DNA of 64,000 nt, taken from contig NZ_CP150235.1 in assembly GCF_037974355.1 (NCBI RefSeq), positions 1-64,000 on the forward strand, in the 5' to 3' direction. The DNA is from Paenibacillus sp. FSL R5-0517. GTDB lineage: Bacteria; Bacillota; Bacilli; Paenibacillales; Paenibacillaceae. The notes below the pieces were generated by a model. It saw only the letters and a program-made list of their open reading frames with translations. It was not told the origin of the DNA and searched no databases. Every line of letters begins with the position of its first letter. Position 1 is the first letter of the stretch. Shown here in pieces: positions 11,800 through 25,491 of this stretch. Made by a program: the position numbers and the translations under genes.

Positions 11800-11932
11800 C
11801 TATAGATATTAGGGCATTTTGAGGAGAGGGTCTTTCTTTTATAGAGAGGCCTTTTCGTTCTGAGATATATATGAATTGTAGATATACAAGAAAAGATTAT
11901 TAAGAGAATGTATAATTCGATCAAAAAAAGAC

Positions 11933-11961
11933 TTGCAATCAAAATCTGTACATGGTATATT
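11933..11961 (+). promoter_or_regulatory. rRNA operon promoter P1
   Basis: TTGCAA (11933-11938), 17-base spacer, TATATT (11956-11961). It is the first of two promoters with identical -35 hexamers about 110 bp apart, the tandem layout common in Bacillota rRNA operons. Confidence 0.8.
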
Positions 11962-12042
11962 CTAATTCCGGCCAAGAAAACACGGCTTACACAGTGCGGC
12001 AAGCAAATCAAATAAGCTTCGAAAGAAACTTAAAAAAAGAGC

Positions 12043-12071
12043 TTGCAAAGTTGGTTCGGATGTGATAAGAT
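12043..12071 (+). promoter_or_regulatory. rRNA operon promoter P2
   Basis: TTGCAA (12043-12048), 17-base spacer, TAAGAT (12066-12071), about 200 bp before the 16S gene. The A-rich stretch just upstream (about 12028-12040) resembles an UP element. Confidence 0.8.
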
Positions 12072-12115
12072 ATAAAAGTTGCTGAAGAGAACAACGTTCG
12101 GTCACGAAACAAGTT

Positions 12116-12130
12116 TGATCTTTGAAAACT
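12116..12130 (+). promoter_or_regulatory. rrn leader boxA-like antitermination site
   Basis: TGATCTTTGAAAACT matches the boxA-like segment TGTTCTTTGAAAACT found again in the 16S-23S spacer at 13941, consistent with Nus-dependent antitermination. Confidence 0.7.
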
Positions 12131-12268
12131 GAACAACGAGTGAGTAAACATTCTGCTTGCAGAATGAACGCGAAAGTTTGAAACAAGCCTTGGCTTGAAT
12201 CGACTGGAGCACAATTGAGATTTTTAATCTCGTCAGATTCAAAATGAGCTTATCGCTCTTTTCAATAC

Positions 12269-17057
<4,789 letters not shown>

Positions 17058-17135
17058 AATAGCAAGTGATAGTTCGCATGTTTCGTTTCGAATCTAGTTT
17101 TCAGAGAACAACCACTCTGAAATGTAAGCTACGCG

Positions 17136-17252
17136 TTTGGTGGCGATGGCGGAGGGGTTCCACACGTACCCATCCCGAACACGACCGTTAAGCCCTCTAG
17201 CGCCGATGGTACTTGGACCGCAGGGTCCTGGGAGAGTAGGACGCCGCCAAGC
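17136..17252 (+). rRNA. 5S ribosomal RNA
   Basis: The 117-base segment begins TTTGGTGGCGATGGCG and ends GACGCCGCCAAGC, whose ends pair as 5S helix I. CCCGAACACG and GCGCCGATGGTA are conserved internal motifs. RNase M5, encoded at 34807, is the enzyme expected to mature it. Confidence 0.95.
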
Positions 17253-17256
17253 GAAG

Positions 17257-17289
17257 AACCACTGCCGATGTTATTCGGTGGTGGTTTTT
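17257..17289 (+). terminator. rRNA operon terminator
   Basis: AACCACTGCCGA (17257-17268) pairs with TCGGTGGTGGTT (17275-17286) using two G-U pairs, followed by a T tract, immediately after 5S. Confidence 0.9.
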
Positions 17290-17464
17290 ATTTGTTTATA
17301 AGGATTAGAGATGATGAGCGGAAGCTCTAACATGATCGTCAAATGAAGGTAACATTTTTGTTACGGATAACAGCGGCAAAACCAGTATAATAGGACTATG
17401 TTAAATATGCTAAAAGTACCTGACCACAGAGCTGGAATGTGCAGCTGTGAAAAGGAGGGTGTGT

Positions 17465-17905
17465 GTGTTAAGTTGGCGGAGACTTGGACTACAATCAATT
17501 CTGTTGCTTTGTTTGACCGTTGTTCTGGCAGGATGCGGTGAAGCTTCAGGATCTGTATGGACTTCATATGAAGGTGCGGTGAACGAGAAGAGTTTCCCGG
17601 TGCCTAAAGTAGCGAATAAATCTGACCAGTCCGAGAACAATTCGGATATGGACTATGTTCGATATACGCTGTCTGGTATTAGTGAGAGCACTAGCTTGCC
17701 TGAGGTATATCTAGACGAGATTAAAAGCTGGGGTTGGACAGAGAGGCAAGCCAAGGGTACATCCAATGAATCCAGTACCTTGCGAGTATTTGCAAAGGAA
17801 GGACATACTGTGCATTTAGCAGTACATGATGGATCCTTTACACTAATGGTTCCTAGAAATGATGCTACTCAAACGACAGTTAAATCATTGGCTGAAGACG
17901 ATTGA
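17465..17905 (+). CDS. Small putative lipoprotein of unknown function
   Basis: The 146-residue product has an N-terminal Arg pair, a hydrophobic stretch and the lipobox LAGC with Cys24, so it should be a membrane-anchored lipoprotein. The remaining 120 residues contain a Ser/Asn/Asp-rich spacer (near 40-60) and a compact region with LPEVYLDEIKSWGW and VHLAVHDGSFTLMV; I recognise no domain. GTG 17465 is preferred because AAAGGAGG lies six bases upstream; an in-frame GTG at 17447 precedes that site. It is a monocistron between the rRNA terminator and its own terminator at 17962. Confidence 0.7.
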   Translation: MLSWRRLGLQSILLLCLTVVLAGCGEASGSVWTSYEGAVNEKSFPVPKVANKSDQSENNSDMDYVRYTLSGISESTSLPEVYLDEIKSWGWTERQAKGTSNESSTLRVFAKEGHTVHLAVHDGSFTLMVPRNDATQTTVKSLAEDD

Positions 17906-17961
17906 GCTGCTACGTGTAAGATTGGATATGAAAATTAACGCTGTGATGTTCCTTATATAGT

Positions 17962-17995
17962 AAAGCTCCCGTGTACATGATAGGGGGCTTTTTGT
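17962..17995 (+). terminator. Terminator of the lipoprotein gene
   Basis: AAAGCTCCC (17962-17970) pairs with GGGGGCTTT (17983-17991), one G-U pair, and ends in TTTTT. Confidence 0.75.
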
Positions 17996-18322
17996 TATTT
18001 TACGAAGTAGGCTGCAATCGTGATCGGAGTACCTAGTGTGTAATGCAAGAGAAGCCATAAAGGTAAAGAGGATTAGGAGTAGATATTGTGGTACAGAAAG
18101 GCGAGTATATGCGCTTGAACTATTATAGGGGTGTGCTGAGCTTTTAAAGGTAGAGGACGAGAGATGTAGTTATATAAAGGTATGGGGTAGATTGAATGGT
18201 TAATGGAAGGCTAGGCTAGAAGGGAGATAGAGGATCGCTCATAGGAGTAAAGTATACGAGATATTTGGAGTTAAAGGATATGGAACAGCAGATGAAAAAG
18301 TGGAGAAGAATGGAGTCTGTCA
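17996..18322. other. Non-coding, purine-rich stretch
   Basis: No open frame of useful length is seen on either strand. The + strand is rich in AGG, AAG and TAG triplets, with frequent stops. It could be decayed DNA or a spacer; I see no recognisable element before the DnaA-box cluster that begins at 18323. Confidence 0.5.
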
Positions 18323-18411
18323 TGGGGATAACTAATTTAGCCATACCCAGACTGTGGATAAGGGACAGGAAGGGAACAAAACATAAAGGTTATCCACTGT
18401 GGATAACCTTT
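18323..18411. promoter_or_regulatory. DnaA-box cluster with a 27-bp palindrome
   Basis: Two perfect inverted DnaA boxes TGTGGATAA lie at 18353-18361 and 18398-18406. TTATCCACT at 18390-18398 and TGGGGATAA at 18323-18331 each have one mismatch. The facing pair at 18390-18406 is the core of a perfect inverted repeat with 13-bp arms (18385-18397 and 18399-18411) around one base. The cluster is in non-coding DNA about 17 kb from oriC, just past the rRNA operon. DnaA-binding clusters that titrate DnaA or control genes are known in B. subtilis; a similar role here is inferred. The palindrome could alternatively be a transcript-end hairpin. Confidence 0.65.
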
Positions 18412-18536
18412 GTTTGATCATGTGAGGCTGAGCCAGCTGGACGATACGAGCTCTTTTTTAACAAATATCCGAGGGGCTCAGGCCATTATGTATTACAGGT
18501 GAATGAGATACTGCACTATTGGATGAACGAAGGGTA

Positions 18537-19061
18537 TTATTGCAGATAATATGAGACATCTTGTTCATTTAATTTGATGAGTCCATCTTTGCGCTCGCGG
18601 GAGAGTACCATGACAACATATAAGCGAGGACCCAGCAACCACAAATGCCAGAAGATCAGCGAGAGGGTGAAGGACAATGGGGACCATATCAAACATACTG
18701 TAATGATACATAGTCCAATCCAGCTCATGTTAAGGTGTACCCGGACAAACATACGGAAGCTGAAATGCTGATCAGGGATATAACCTAACCAAGGCATACG
18801 CAGATTCCAGCGCCACCGTTTAGCGTAAGAGGTACGTACCAAAAGTAATATTGTTCTGGCAATGACATAATGAATCCAAATGGTGATTGGGCCTGCCAGT
18901 ACAAAAAAGAAGAGGCCAGTCCAAGAGAATGCAAGTAGATTGAATAAAAGCATGATGACCGGCAAACAAAGATAACTATAGATGACACTGCGGGCGATAG
19001 CCTTTTTTTTCAGAAGCCGGTATTGATAAAATGTTGCTTTATTCTCCGGTTCGGCGATCAT
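18537..19061 (-). CDS. Multi-pass membrane protein of unknown function
   Basis: The 174-residue product has about four hydrophobic segments (near residues 25-50, 50-72, 108-128 and 130-150), with basic loops such as YAKRWRWNLRM placing positive charges between them. I recognise no catalytic motif or family. ATG 19061 has AAGGAGG about 11 bases upstream. It is one of four minus-strand genes and has no operon partner: downstream is the DnaA-box cluster and upstream the gap before gin. A weak start alternative was not seen. Confidence 0.65.
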   Translation of the reverse strand: MIAEPENKATFYQYRLLKKKAIARSVIYSYLCLPVIMLLFNLLAFSWTGLFFFVLAGPITIWIHYVIARTILLLVRTSYAKRWRWNLRMPWLGYIPDQHFSFRMFVRVHLNMSWIGLCIITVCLIWSPLSFTLSLIFWHLWLLGPRLYVVMVLSRERKDGLIKLNEQDVSYYLQ

Positions 19062-19556
19062 ACGTTTATATATCCTCCTTCAAATTCACGTTTGTGTGGG
19101 ATAGGTATTTGTTTTCTTATACGTGTAAAAGGGAATGCATTATGTATGTATATATGAACCTTGTCTATCACGCCATGACGATTGTACAAGATATTGAGAT
19201 TCGACTGAGCTTATCTCAGTATACTCTCGAATGCATGGACTGTCAGGCTTTGATATCGTTATCATGTATTATATATCGGCTGAGATTCCAAGTTTTTTTA
19301 AGAAATTTGAATATAAGTTTTGAGCCATACTAAGGGATACGTGATTTTGAGGGAAATGCGATGGATGCAGGATAACAGTGTAGACATAAGTAGATGAATG
19401 CTCCTGATCAGAAGATGAATGTATTTTTCGGTACAGACACCCCGGAGGGGGTGGGCGAATATATATATTTTATAGAAAGAAAGCACTATGAAAATGTATA
19501 AAATAATAGAAACTGTGCAATACTGATAGTAAACGTAAAACAAGGTGGGATGGTTC
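19062..19556. other. Gap between the membrane protein and gin
   Basis: The 495-bp gap has no gene I can support. It contains a GC hairpin, CACCCC (19438-19443) with GGGGTG (19448-19453), then an AT-rich stretch up to the gin ribosome-binding site. Gin relatives are sigma-F dependent, but I could not assign a convincing sigma-F promoter. Confidence 0.5.
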
Positions 19557-19742
19557 ATGGAAGAACATGCCGAACACACATGTATTATCTGCGAGCAAAG
19601 AAAAAGAGAAGGCATTTTTATTGTATCTGAATTCATATGTGACACTTGTGAAGCAGAAATGGTTCATACCGATGCGCAGGATGCCAAGTACAATTATTTT
19701 ATTCATCAAATGAAGCAAATTTGGGTACAAAAAAACGCATAA
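19557..19742 (+). CDS. gin: Sigma-G inhibitor Gin (CsfB)
   Basis: Gin is a small zinc protein that blocks sigma-G early in the forespore and sigma-E in the forespore of sporulating Bacillus. The 61-residue product has the two CxxC knuckles CIIC and CDTC separated by about 20 residues and the family segment EFICDTCE. Its length matches the 64 residues of B. subtilis CsfB. ATG 19557 is chosen since AAGGTGG lies eight bases upstream; an in-frame GTG at 19545 overlaps that site. As in B. subtilis it precedes a yaaO-like decarboxylase and tmk, though xpaC and yaaN are absent. Confidence 0.88.
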   Translation: MEEHAEHTCIICEQRKREGIFIVSEFICDTCEAEMVHTDAQDAKYNYFIHQMKQIWVQKNA

Positions 19743-19803
19743 TGCATATTGCTAATAGAAGTAGAAGCGAAACATCACGCTGTAAAGATGCTGATGTGTA
19801 TAG

Positions 19804-19822
19804 AGGCCCATTGGGCCTTTTT
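19804..19822 (+). terminator. gin terminator
   Basis: AGGCCC (19804-19809) and GGGCCT (19813-19818) with a 3-base loop, followed by a T tract. Confidence 0.85.
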
Positions 19823-19996
19823 CTGTTTTTAGGAGAGAGAGTCTTGTCTGCCATTTAAGGAAGGCGTATGCTGATATAATGATATCGAAAATTTGCAGCA
19901 GCGCGTGTGGAGATGGGGAAGAATGGCGTTCCTTGGATTAAGAAGCATGTGGGAGCGCACCGGGCGCACATTATATATGTACAGGATGGTTATTTC

Positions 19997-21823
19997 ATGG
20001 AACATAAAAATAAATCAAGTAGAGCCCCTTTATATGAAGCGTTGCTTGCGTATCGTGATTCGAAGCAGCGTTCTTTTCATGTGCCTGGGCATAAGAATGG
20101 ACAAGCTTACCGACATTTGCTGAAACCAGCAGAAGAAGGACAATCCCCCGTTAAGGATATTGTTAATGAGGAACACCAGCACAACGGAGATATTCAGAGC
20201 GAAGCGGGAAGAAATGTAAATAGAAGGATAGAGCAACTTAGTTTAGTGGAGAACGATGGGGATACCATAGGGAATGGGGAACGACTCAGCGATGAAGCGA
20301 CTCATTCGGAGACAGGATTAGGACCGGATCGTTCATTCCTGGAGATGATGGAGATGGATGTTACAGAGATTACGGGCACCGACGATTTGCATCATGCGGA
20401 AGGTGTGATCCAGGAAGCACAGGAGCTTGCGGCAGATTGTTTTGGTGCAGAGGAGAGTTTCTTCCTTGTGGGGGGAAGTACGGCTGGTAATCTGTCCTTA
20501 CTTCTTACTGTGTGTGATGAGCCGAACAGTATTGTGCTGGTGCAGCGGAATGTACATAAATCCGTTATTCACGGGTTAATGCTAGCCGGCGCAAGAGCTG
20601 TATTTCTGGAGCCGTGGGTCGATCCAGCGTCTGGACTTGCGGTCATGCCGTCGGTTGAGACGGTTCAGGCTGCTGTCCAGTCCTATCCTGAGGCAAAGGG
20701 CGTACTTGTCACTTTGCCCAATTACTACGGCATGGGCGCTGATCTGACGCCCATTGCCGAGGTATGCCACGTTGCTGGCATGCCATTGCTCGTAGATGAA
20801 GCGCATGGCGCGCATTATGGGCAGCATCCGGAGCTGCCTGTTTCTGCACTGTCATGCGGAGCAGACGGTGTCGTGCAGTCGACGCATAAGATGCTGTCGG
20901 CCTTCACCATGGGTGCGATGCTGCACATCCAGGGACCACGATTAAACCGGTCCCTGTTAAGGCAGCGCCTGTCCATGGTGCAAAGCTCAAGCCCATCATA
21001 CCCGGTGATGGCTTCGCTTGATCTGGCGCGCCGGCTCCTGCATGTGCAGGGCGTGGACACGTTCACGGCGGGGCTCGCCGCTGTGAACGCCTTTAAGCGC
21101 GGCCTCGCAGAGCTGCCGCGCTTTCAGTTGCTGCAGCCTGCACAGCCGCTGCAGCCAGAACCGCCAGCCGGAACAGCGAAGCCGGCTGGTATGTCCGTGT
21201 CCGCTGCGCAGCAGACACGGGAGGGCCTGCCCGCGGCGGCGATGCCATCTGCCGCGGGGTATACCGCTCAGGACCCATTCAAGGCCGTCATCTATGACGG
21301 CGCAGGGGTGCTGAGCGGTTATGGGCTACAGCAGCAGCTGGAAGCATGCGGCTGTGTGCCCGAGATGAGCGACGAACGGTACGTCGTCTTGCTCTTCAGC
21401 CTGGGCTCAACGGTGCAAGACGCTCAGCACCTGTTGAAGGCTTTACACCATATCAGCTCTGCCAATGGGCATGAGCAGGTCCAATCTAATGCAGAGACAT
21501 CACATCAACTCGCTAAAGATTCTGCGCATTATATTTCCACGTGGAACAATTTACAAGAAAACACTTGCTACTCGGAACCGATCTCCTTCACACTGCAACC
21601 AATTGTGGAGACGGATACGATCAATGTTCCGATAGAAGAAAGTGCAGGCTGTCGATCAGCCGAGATGGTTACTCCATACCCTCCAGGGATTCCGCTTGTC
21701 TATCCGGGTGAACGCCTAAGTCCAACGATAGTGGAGCGTATACAACTCCTGCGTGATGAAGGAGCGAAGTTTCACGGGGTATCAGATGCATCACTACAGG
21801 TATTAAAGGTCATGAAGGATTGA
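19997..21823 (+). CDS. Orn/Lys/Arg decarboxylase family protein (YaaO-like)
   Basis: This is a PLP-dependent fold-I decarboxylase of the YaaO/SpeA group. The N-terminus APLYEALLAYRDSKQ and SFHVPGHKNGQAYR are family signatures. FLEMMEMDVTEITGTDDLH, VGGSTAGNLSL and LLVDEAHGAHYG follow, then STHKM with the Schiff-base Lys298. The C-terminal domain ends EGAKFHGVSDASL. Two insertions are unusual: an acidic stretch (about residues 45-115) between the N-terminal signature and FLEMME, and a Gln/Pro/Ala-rich stretch at about 377-420 after the catalytic domain. The second lies in unusually GC-rich DNA. ATG 19997 is preferred by homology and an AGGA site; the frame is open further upstream. Substrate (arginine or lysine) is not resolved. 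Confidence 0.82.
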   Translation: MEHKNKSSRAPLYEALLAYRDSKQRSFHVPGHKNGQAYRHLLKPAEEGQSPVKDIVNEEHQHNGDIQSEAGRNVNRRIEQLSLVENDGDTIGNGERLSDEATHSETGLGPDRSFLEMMEMDVTEITGTDDLHHAEGVIQEAQELAADCFGAEESFFLVGGSTAGNLSLLLTVCDEPNSIVLVQRNVHKSVIHGLMLAGARAVFLEPWVDPASGLAVMPSVETVQAAVQSYPEAKGVLVTLPNYYGMGADLTPIAEVCHVAGMPLLVDEAHGAHYGQHPELPVSALSCGADGVVQSTHKMLSAFTMGAMLHIQGPRLNRSLLRQRLSMVQSSSPSYPVMASLDLARRLLHVQGVDTFTAGLAAVNAFKRGLAELPRFQLLQPAQPLQPEPPAGTAKPAGMSVSAAQQTREGLPAAAMPSAAGYTAQDPFKAVIYDGAGVLSGYGLQQQLEACGCVPEMSDERYVVLLFSLGSTVQDAQHLLKALHHISSANGHEQVQSNAETSHQLAKDSAHYISTWNNLQENTCYSEPISFTLQPIVETDTINVPIEESAGCRSAEMVTPYPPGIPLVYPGERLSPTIVERIQLLRDEGAKFHGVSDASLQVLKVMKD

Positions 21824-22347
21824 TAAATACACATATGAAGTCTGAATTACATTTACCAACGGTAGTCTGTATGACCAATACGGTTAGTGATACCGGACCC
21901 TACACATGTGAGGGTCTCTTGGTCATTAATCTAGTTGCTATCTTCCAACTCAGGCATGCAATACGTTGAAGGATGTCAGGGTCCAACATTTTGAAGTCAA
22001 GGATTGCTGATCCTGACGAATTGTCCAGACGATAATCTAAGGAACCGAGTACATCTTATTTAGCCTTCGAGTTCTCCTTTTATTTTGTAAGGAACCTGAG
22101 ACTTGTTATTAACCCAAATCACCTAACAAACACGCTGTAAACGGCTGATTATTCCAATATAGCGTGTTTCAGAATCCTTAGATTGCTGCGGACGCTTCAA
22201 ATTGCTGAATAAGATGTCACAGGGTCGTTAGCGCTTCCGCTCCGTGTTCTGCTCCAGACACGTTCAGTTACGTTCCAGCTTTCGACAGGTACGAAGACAC
22301 GCTCTAGTTCAGCTTATACAGATAGACATAAGAAAGAAGGGAACACT
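21824..22347. other. Structured non-coding gap between yaaO-like gene and lrgA
   Basis: No gene is supported here. Several inverted repeats stand out: ATGACCAA (21871-21878) with TTGGTCAT (21919-21926) encloses CGGT/ACCG and GACCCT (21896-21901)/AGGGTC (21911-21916) stems, which would fold as a three-way junction. A second is AAACACGCT (22128-22136) with AGCGTGTTT (22161-22169). None has a long T tract. They could be processed RNA, weak terminators or a leader for lrgAB. Confidence 0.5.
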
Positions 22348-22776
22348 TTGGGTATTCCGCTAAAAAAATATACAGGAATAGTCCTGCAAGTTTTGTTAAT
22401 GTACGGTTTTTATTGGATTGGCAACCTCATTCAAACTCTATTACATCTGCCGTTAACAGGAAGTATTGTGGGTATGCTGGTTTTGTTCATTGCCATTCAA
22501 CTGGGATGGGTCAAAATGAGCTGGGGAGAAGAAGGGTCAACGTGGCTTCAATCCCATTTGCAATTATTGTTCATTCCACCTACTGTTGGCATCATTAATC
22601 ATTTTGATTTTTTTAGAGCTAACACATTATTTTTAGTCCTTGGTTTGATCGTCAGCACATTAATCACATGTCTGATATCTGCCAAATTAAGTGAGTGGCT
22701 CATGACATGGAGATCGTCTCATTCAGGTAAAAAGGAGGCGATCACTTGTCAGCATTCATCCTCGGAATTGGAATGA
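22348..22776 (+). CDS. lrgA: CidA/LrgA family holin-like protein
   Basis: CidA/LrgA proteins are small membrane proteins implicated in control of murein hydrolase activity, autolysis and, in Bacillus, pyruvate transport. The 142-residue product has four hydrophobic segments, with the family's LPLTGSIVGMLVLFIAIQLG and LLFIPPTVGIINHF. It starts with TTG at 22348 behind AAGAAGGG. It overlaps lrgB by 31 bp, indicating translational coupling. The pair sits between the yaaO-like gene and tmk, an insertion relative to B. subtilis. Choice between the names lrgA, cidA and ysbA is by family only. Confidence 0.82.
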   Translation: MGIPLKKYTGIVLQVLLMYGFYWIGNLIQTLLHLPLTGSIVGMLVLFIAIQLGWVKMSWGEEGSTWLQSHLQLLFIPPTVGIINHFDFFRANTLFLVLGLIVSTLITCLISAKLSEWLMTWRSSHSGKKEAITCQHSSSELE

Positions 22777-23438
22777 TCGCGCTAACTATCGCTGTATATA
22801 TTCCAGCCACTCGTCTATATAAAAGGCTGAAATGGCCGATACTTATGCCTGTACTCACAACGACTGCCATCCTGATCCTGATCTTGGTGATTTCCGGTAT
22901 AAAGCTGGAAACGTATATGCTAGGTGGCAAATGGATACAGGAACTCTTGGGCCCAGCAGTTGTATCTCTCGCATTTCCCTTGTCCAGACATCTGCATGTG
23001 CTGAAGCAAAATATCATTCCAATTGTGGGCGGAACGATCGGAGGCAGTATTACAGGGGTGTCCACAGGTGCTTTAATCGCCATTCTTCTGGGGTATCCTC
23101 AAGAGATGGTTATCGCTTTATTGCCAAAATCCGTGACCACTCCTGTTGCTATTCAACTTGCTAATCAGGTTGGAGGGAATGCCTCATTCACATCGCTGTT
23201 TGTCATGATTGCAGGATTCTCAGGGATATTACTGGGGCCGATGCTCTTGAAATGGGCCAAAGTCCGCAGTAAACATGCCTACGGAATTGGATTGGGTTCA
23301 GCATCTCATGCCCTCGGCATGGCAAGGTCATTTGAATATGGAGAGAATGCCGTAGCCCTCAGTTCAGTATCCATGATTGTAAGTGCCATTGCCGGATCAA
23401 TGATGCTTCCATTATGGGTATGGATCATCTACGGTTGA
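22746..23438 (+). CDS. lrgB: LrgB/CidB family membrane protein
   Basis: LrgB is the partner of LrgA in the inner membrane. The 230-residue product has about seven hydrophobic segments and the family motifs LGPAVVSLAFPL, LLPKSVTTPVAIQL and GIGLGSASHALGMARS. It begins with TTG at 22746, with GGAGG seven bases upstream inside the end of lrgA. In relatives this pair is governed by a two-component system (LytSR); no such genes are nearby. Confidence 0.88.
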   Translation: MSAFILGIGMIALTIAVYIPATRLYKRLKWPILMPVLTTTAILILILVISGIKLETYMLGGKWIQELLGPAVVSLAFPLSRHLHVLKQNIIPIVGGTIGGSITGVSTGALIAILLGYPQEMVIALLPKSVTTPVAIQLANQVGGNASFTSLFVMIAGFSGILLGPMLLKWAKVRSKHAYGIGLGSASHALGMARSFEYGENAVALSSVSMIVSAIAGSMMLPLWVWIIYG

Positions 23439-23655
23439 ACGCTTTACTTTGTTGTTCATGTTGGAGTAACTGCTGACCTATAGTATTATAGTAAGAAACA
23501 AGCTTGTATGATCTTGGTGTTATTATTACGTACCGATATAGCTGTAGCTATACACCTCTGGGCGGGGGATATCATATCCTGTAGCAAGAGGGTCAAAGCA
23601 TTTTCAATTACAGCAGCAATAGATGCAATTATCGACATAGAAAGCAGGGAAGCAT

Positions 23656-24303
23656 ATGCAGGGCAGAGGTAAATTCATTACGCTGGAAGGGGGAGAGGGT
23701 TCCGGTAAAACAACGATGATTGGTAGAATAGGTTCTTATTTTGAAGAACGGGGTATACCTTACGTAGTTACGCGAGAGCCTGGCGGAATTGAGATTGCGG
23801 AGAAAATACGTTCAATTATCCTGGACCCTCTTCATACGGCAATGGATGCTCGAACCGAAGCGCTATTGTATGCAGCTGCACGCAGCCAGCATCTGGCGGA
23901 GAAGGTAGAGCCTGCGCTGAAAGCTGGAAAAGCAGTCATCTGTGACCGATTTGTCGATAGCAGTCTGGTCTATCAAGGATATGCCCGTGGACTCGGGATA
24001 GAGAATGTATGGGCTATTAATCGCTTTGCGATCGGTGATCTTATGCCGGATGTGACCTTATATCTGGATATTGAGCCTGAAGTAGGGCTTGCACGGATCG
24101 ACGCTCATGATGGCCGCGAGGTGAACCGTCTGGATCTGGAGAATCTGGAGTTTCACCGTAAAGTGCGAGAGGGTTACTTCCTATTAAAAGAGCAGTTCCC
24201 GGAACGAATCAGAGTTATCGATGCTTCCATGAAGCAGGAGGATGTCTTGGCAGCGATGATTTTGTCGCTGGAGACAGGGATTTTGAAGGATTTTGACGAG
24301 TAA
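23656..24303 (+). CDS. tmk: Thymidylate kinase
   Basis: Tmk phosphorylates dTMP to dTDP for DNA synthesis. The 215-residue product has the P-loop GGEGSGKTT near residues 11-19, the DR(F/Y) motif as [13 protein letters not shown], and the TREPGG substrate segment. The ATG at 23656 has GCAGGGAAG upstream. It heads the conserved tmk-darA-yaaR-holB-ricT-yabA cluster. Confidence 0.97.
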   Translation: MQGRGKFITLEGGEGSGKTTMIGRIGSYFEERGIPYVVTREPGGIEIAEKIRSIILDPLHTAMDARTEALLYAAARSQHLAEKVEPALKAGKAVICDRFVDSSLVYQGYARGLGIENVWAINRFAIGDLMPDVTLYLDIEPEVGLARIDAHDGREVNRLDLENLEFHRKVREGYFLLKEQFPERIRVIDASMKQEDVLAAMILSLETGILKDFDE

Positions 24304-24349
24304 TTGTCTAATATATAGACAGGGCATTTAATAAAGGTGCTTATTCTGA

Positions 24350-24694
<345 letters not shown>

Positions 24695-25038
24695 TTTAAA
24701 CGTTTTGCATGGAACCCATGAGGGTCTTTCATGATCAATAGCATGTTGGAAACGATGGATGCAAGCAGCTTTAAAAGAAGTTCGTGTGTGCCACTTATGG
24801 AACCGCCTTTCTTGATCAGAAGAATGGGCACACTCTTTTTCGAATGAACATTTTCTAGCTGGGGAATGCTCATTCGGAAAGAGGTTGACTACAAACAACA
24901 AGTCCTTAATGGTGATGTATATCTACCATTTATATAGAGTGTGATCAGCATATATAGAAGCCTCATCCTCACGCACAGGCGCAACGCGCACTGTGCTGAT
25001 GGGCGATTAGCTAACTTTGATAGAAAGCGGGCGTATCC
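24695..25038. other. Gap between darA and yaaR with hairpins
   Basis: No gene is supported. GTGTGCC (24786-24792) pairs with GGCACAC (24827-24833), followed by TCTTTTT, which could be a long-loop terminator. CGAATGA (24841-24847) pairs with TCATTCG (24870-24876) directly after. The darA transcript may end here, splitting the cluster into two units. Confidence 0.5.
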
Positions 25039-25482
25039 ATGAAAATCAATCCTGGATTCAGACCGATTCAGAGCGGGATCAGTTCTACTGATTCAGGCTC
25101 CAAACCGGTTCAATCCAAAAATTTCTCTGATATGATGAACCACCAGGGGGAACGGGCCTCACAAGCTGAACTGAATCGCCGGTTTAGTGAAATCCAGCTT
25201 CAAGGTGATCGCCTGGCACGTTCCATGACGATTCGTGAACTGAAGGCGTATAAGCAACTTGTTAAAAGGTTCCTGGAAGAGACCGTTCGTCGCGGTGTAT
25301 CCATGAAAGAGACAAGGGGTTGGGATCGTCGGGGCAGAGGCAAGCGTTATAAGCTAATTGATGAAATTGACTCCGCTCTGTTATCCATGGCAGATGAATT
25401 GCTGGATACAGAAGAAGGAAAAATCTCTCTATTGCAACAAGTAGGCGAAATTCGGGGGATGCTTATTAATTTAAGCTTCTGA
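25039..25482 (+). CDS. yaaR: YaaR family protein (DUF327)
   Basis: The 147-residue product belongs to the uncharacterised DUF327 family, always found between darA and holB in this cluster. It is predicted helical and soluble, with the conserved stretch MTIRELKAYKQLVKRFLEE and KLIDEIDSALLSMADELL. Function is unknown. The start ATG at 25039 has a GAAAGCGGG site. holB follows nine bases after its stop. Confidence 0.87.
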   Translation: MKINPGFRPIQSGISSTDSGSKPVQSKNFSDMMNHQGERASQAELNRRFSEIQLQGDRLARSMTIRELKAYKQLVKRFLEETVRRGVSMKETRGWDRRGRGKRYKLIDEIDSALLSMADELLDTEEGKISLLQQVGEIRGMLINLSF

Positions 25483-25491
25483 GGAGGAAGT

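Noticed and set aside
19031..19333. 100-residue + frame overlapping the start of the membrane protein gene
   Set aside because: It runs through the minus-strand gene's ribosome-binding site, has low-complexity codons and no start site support.
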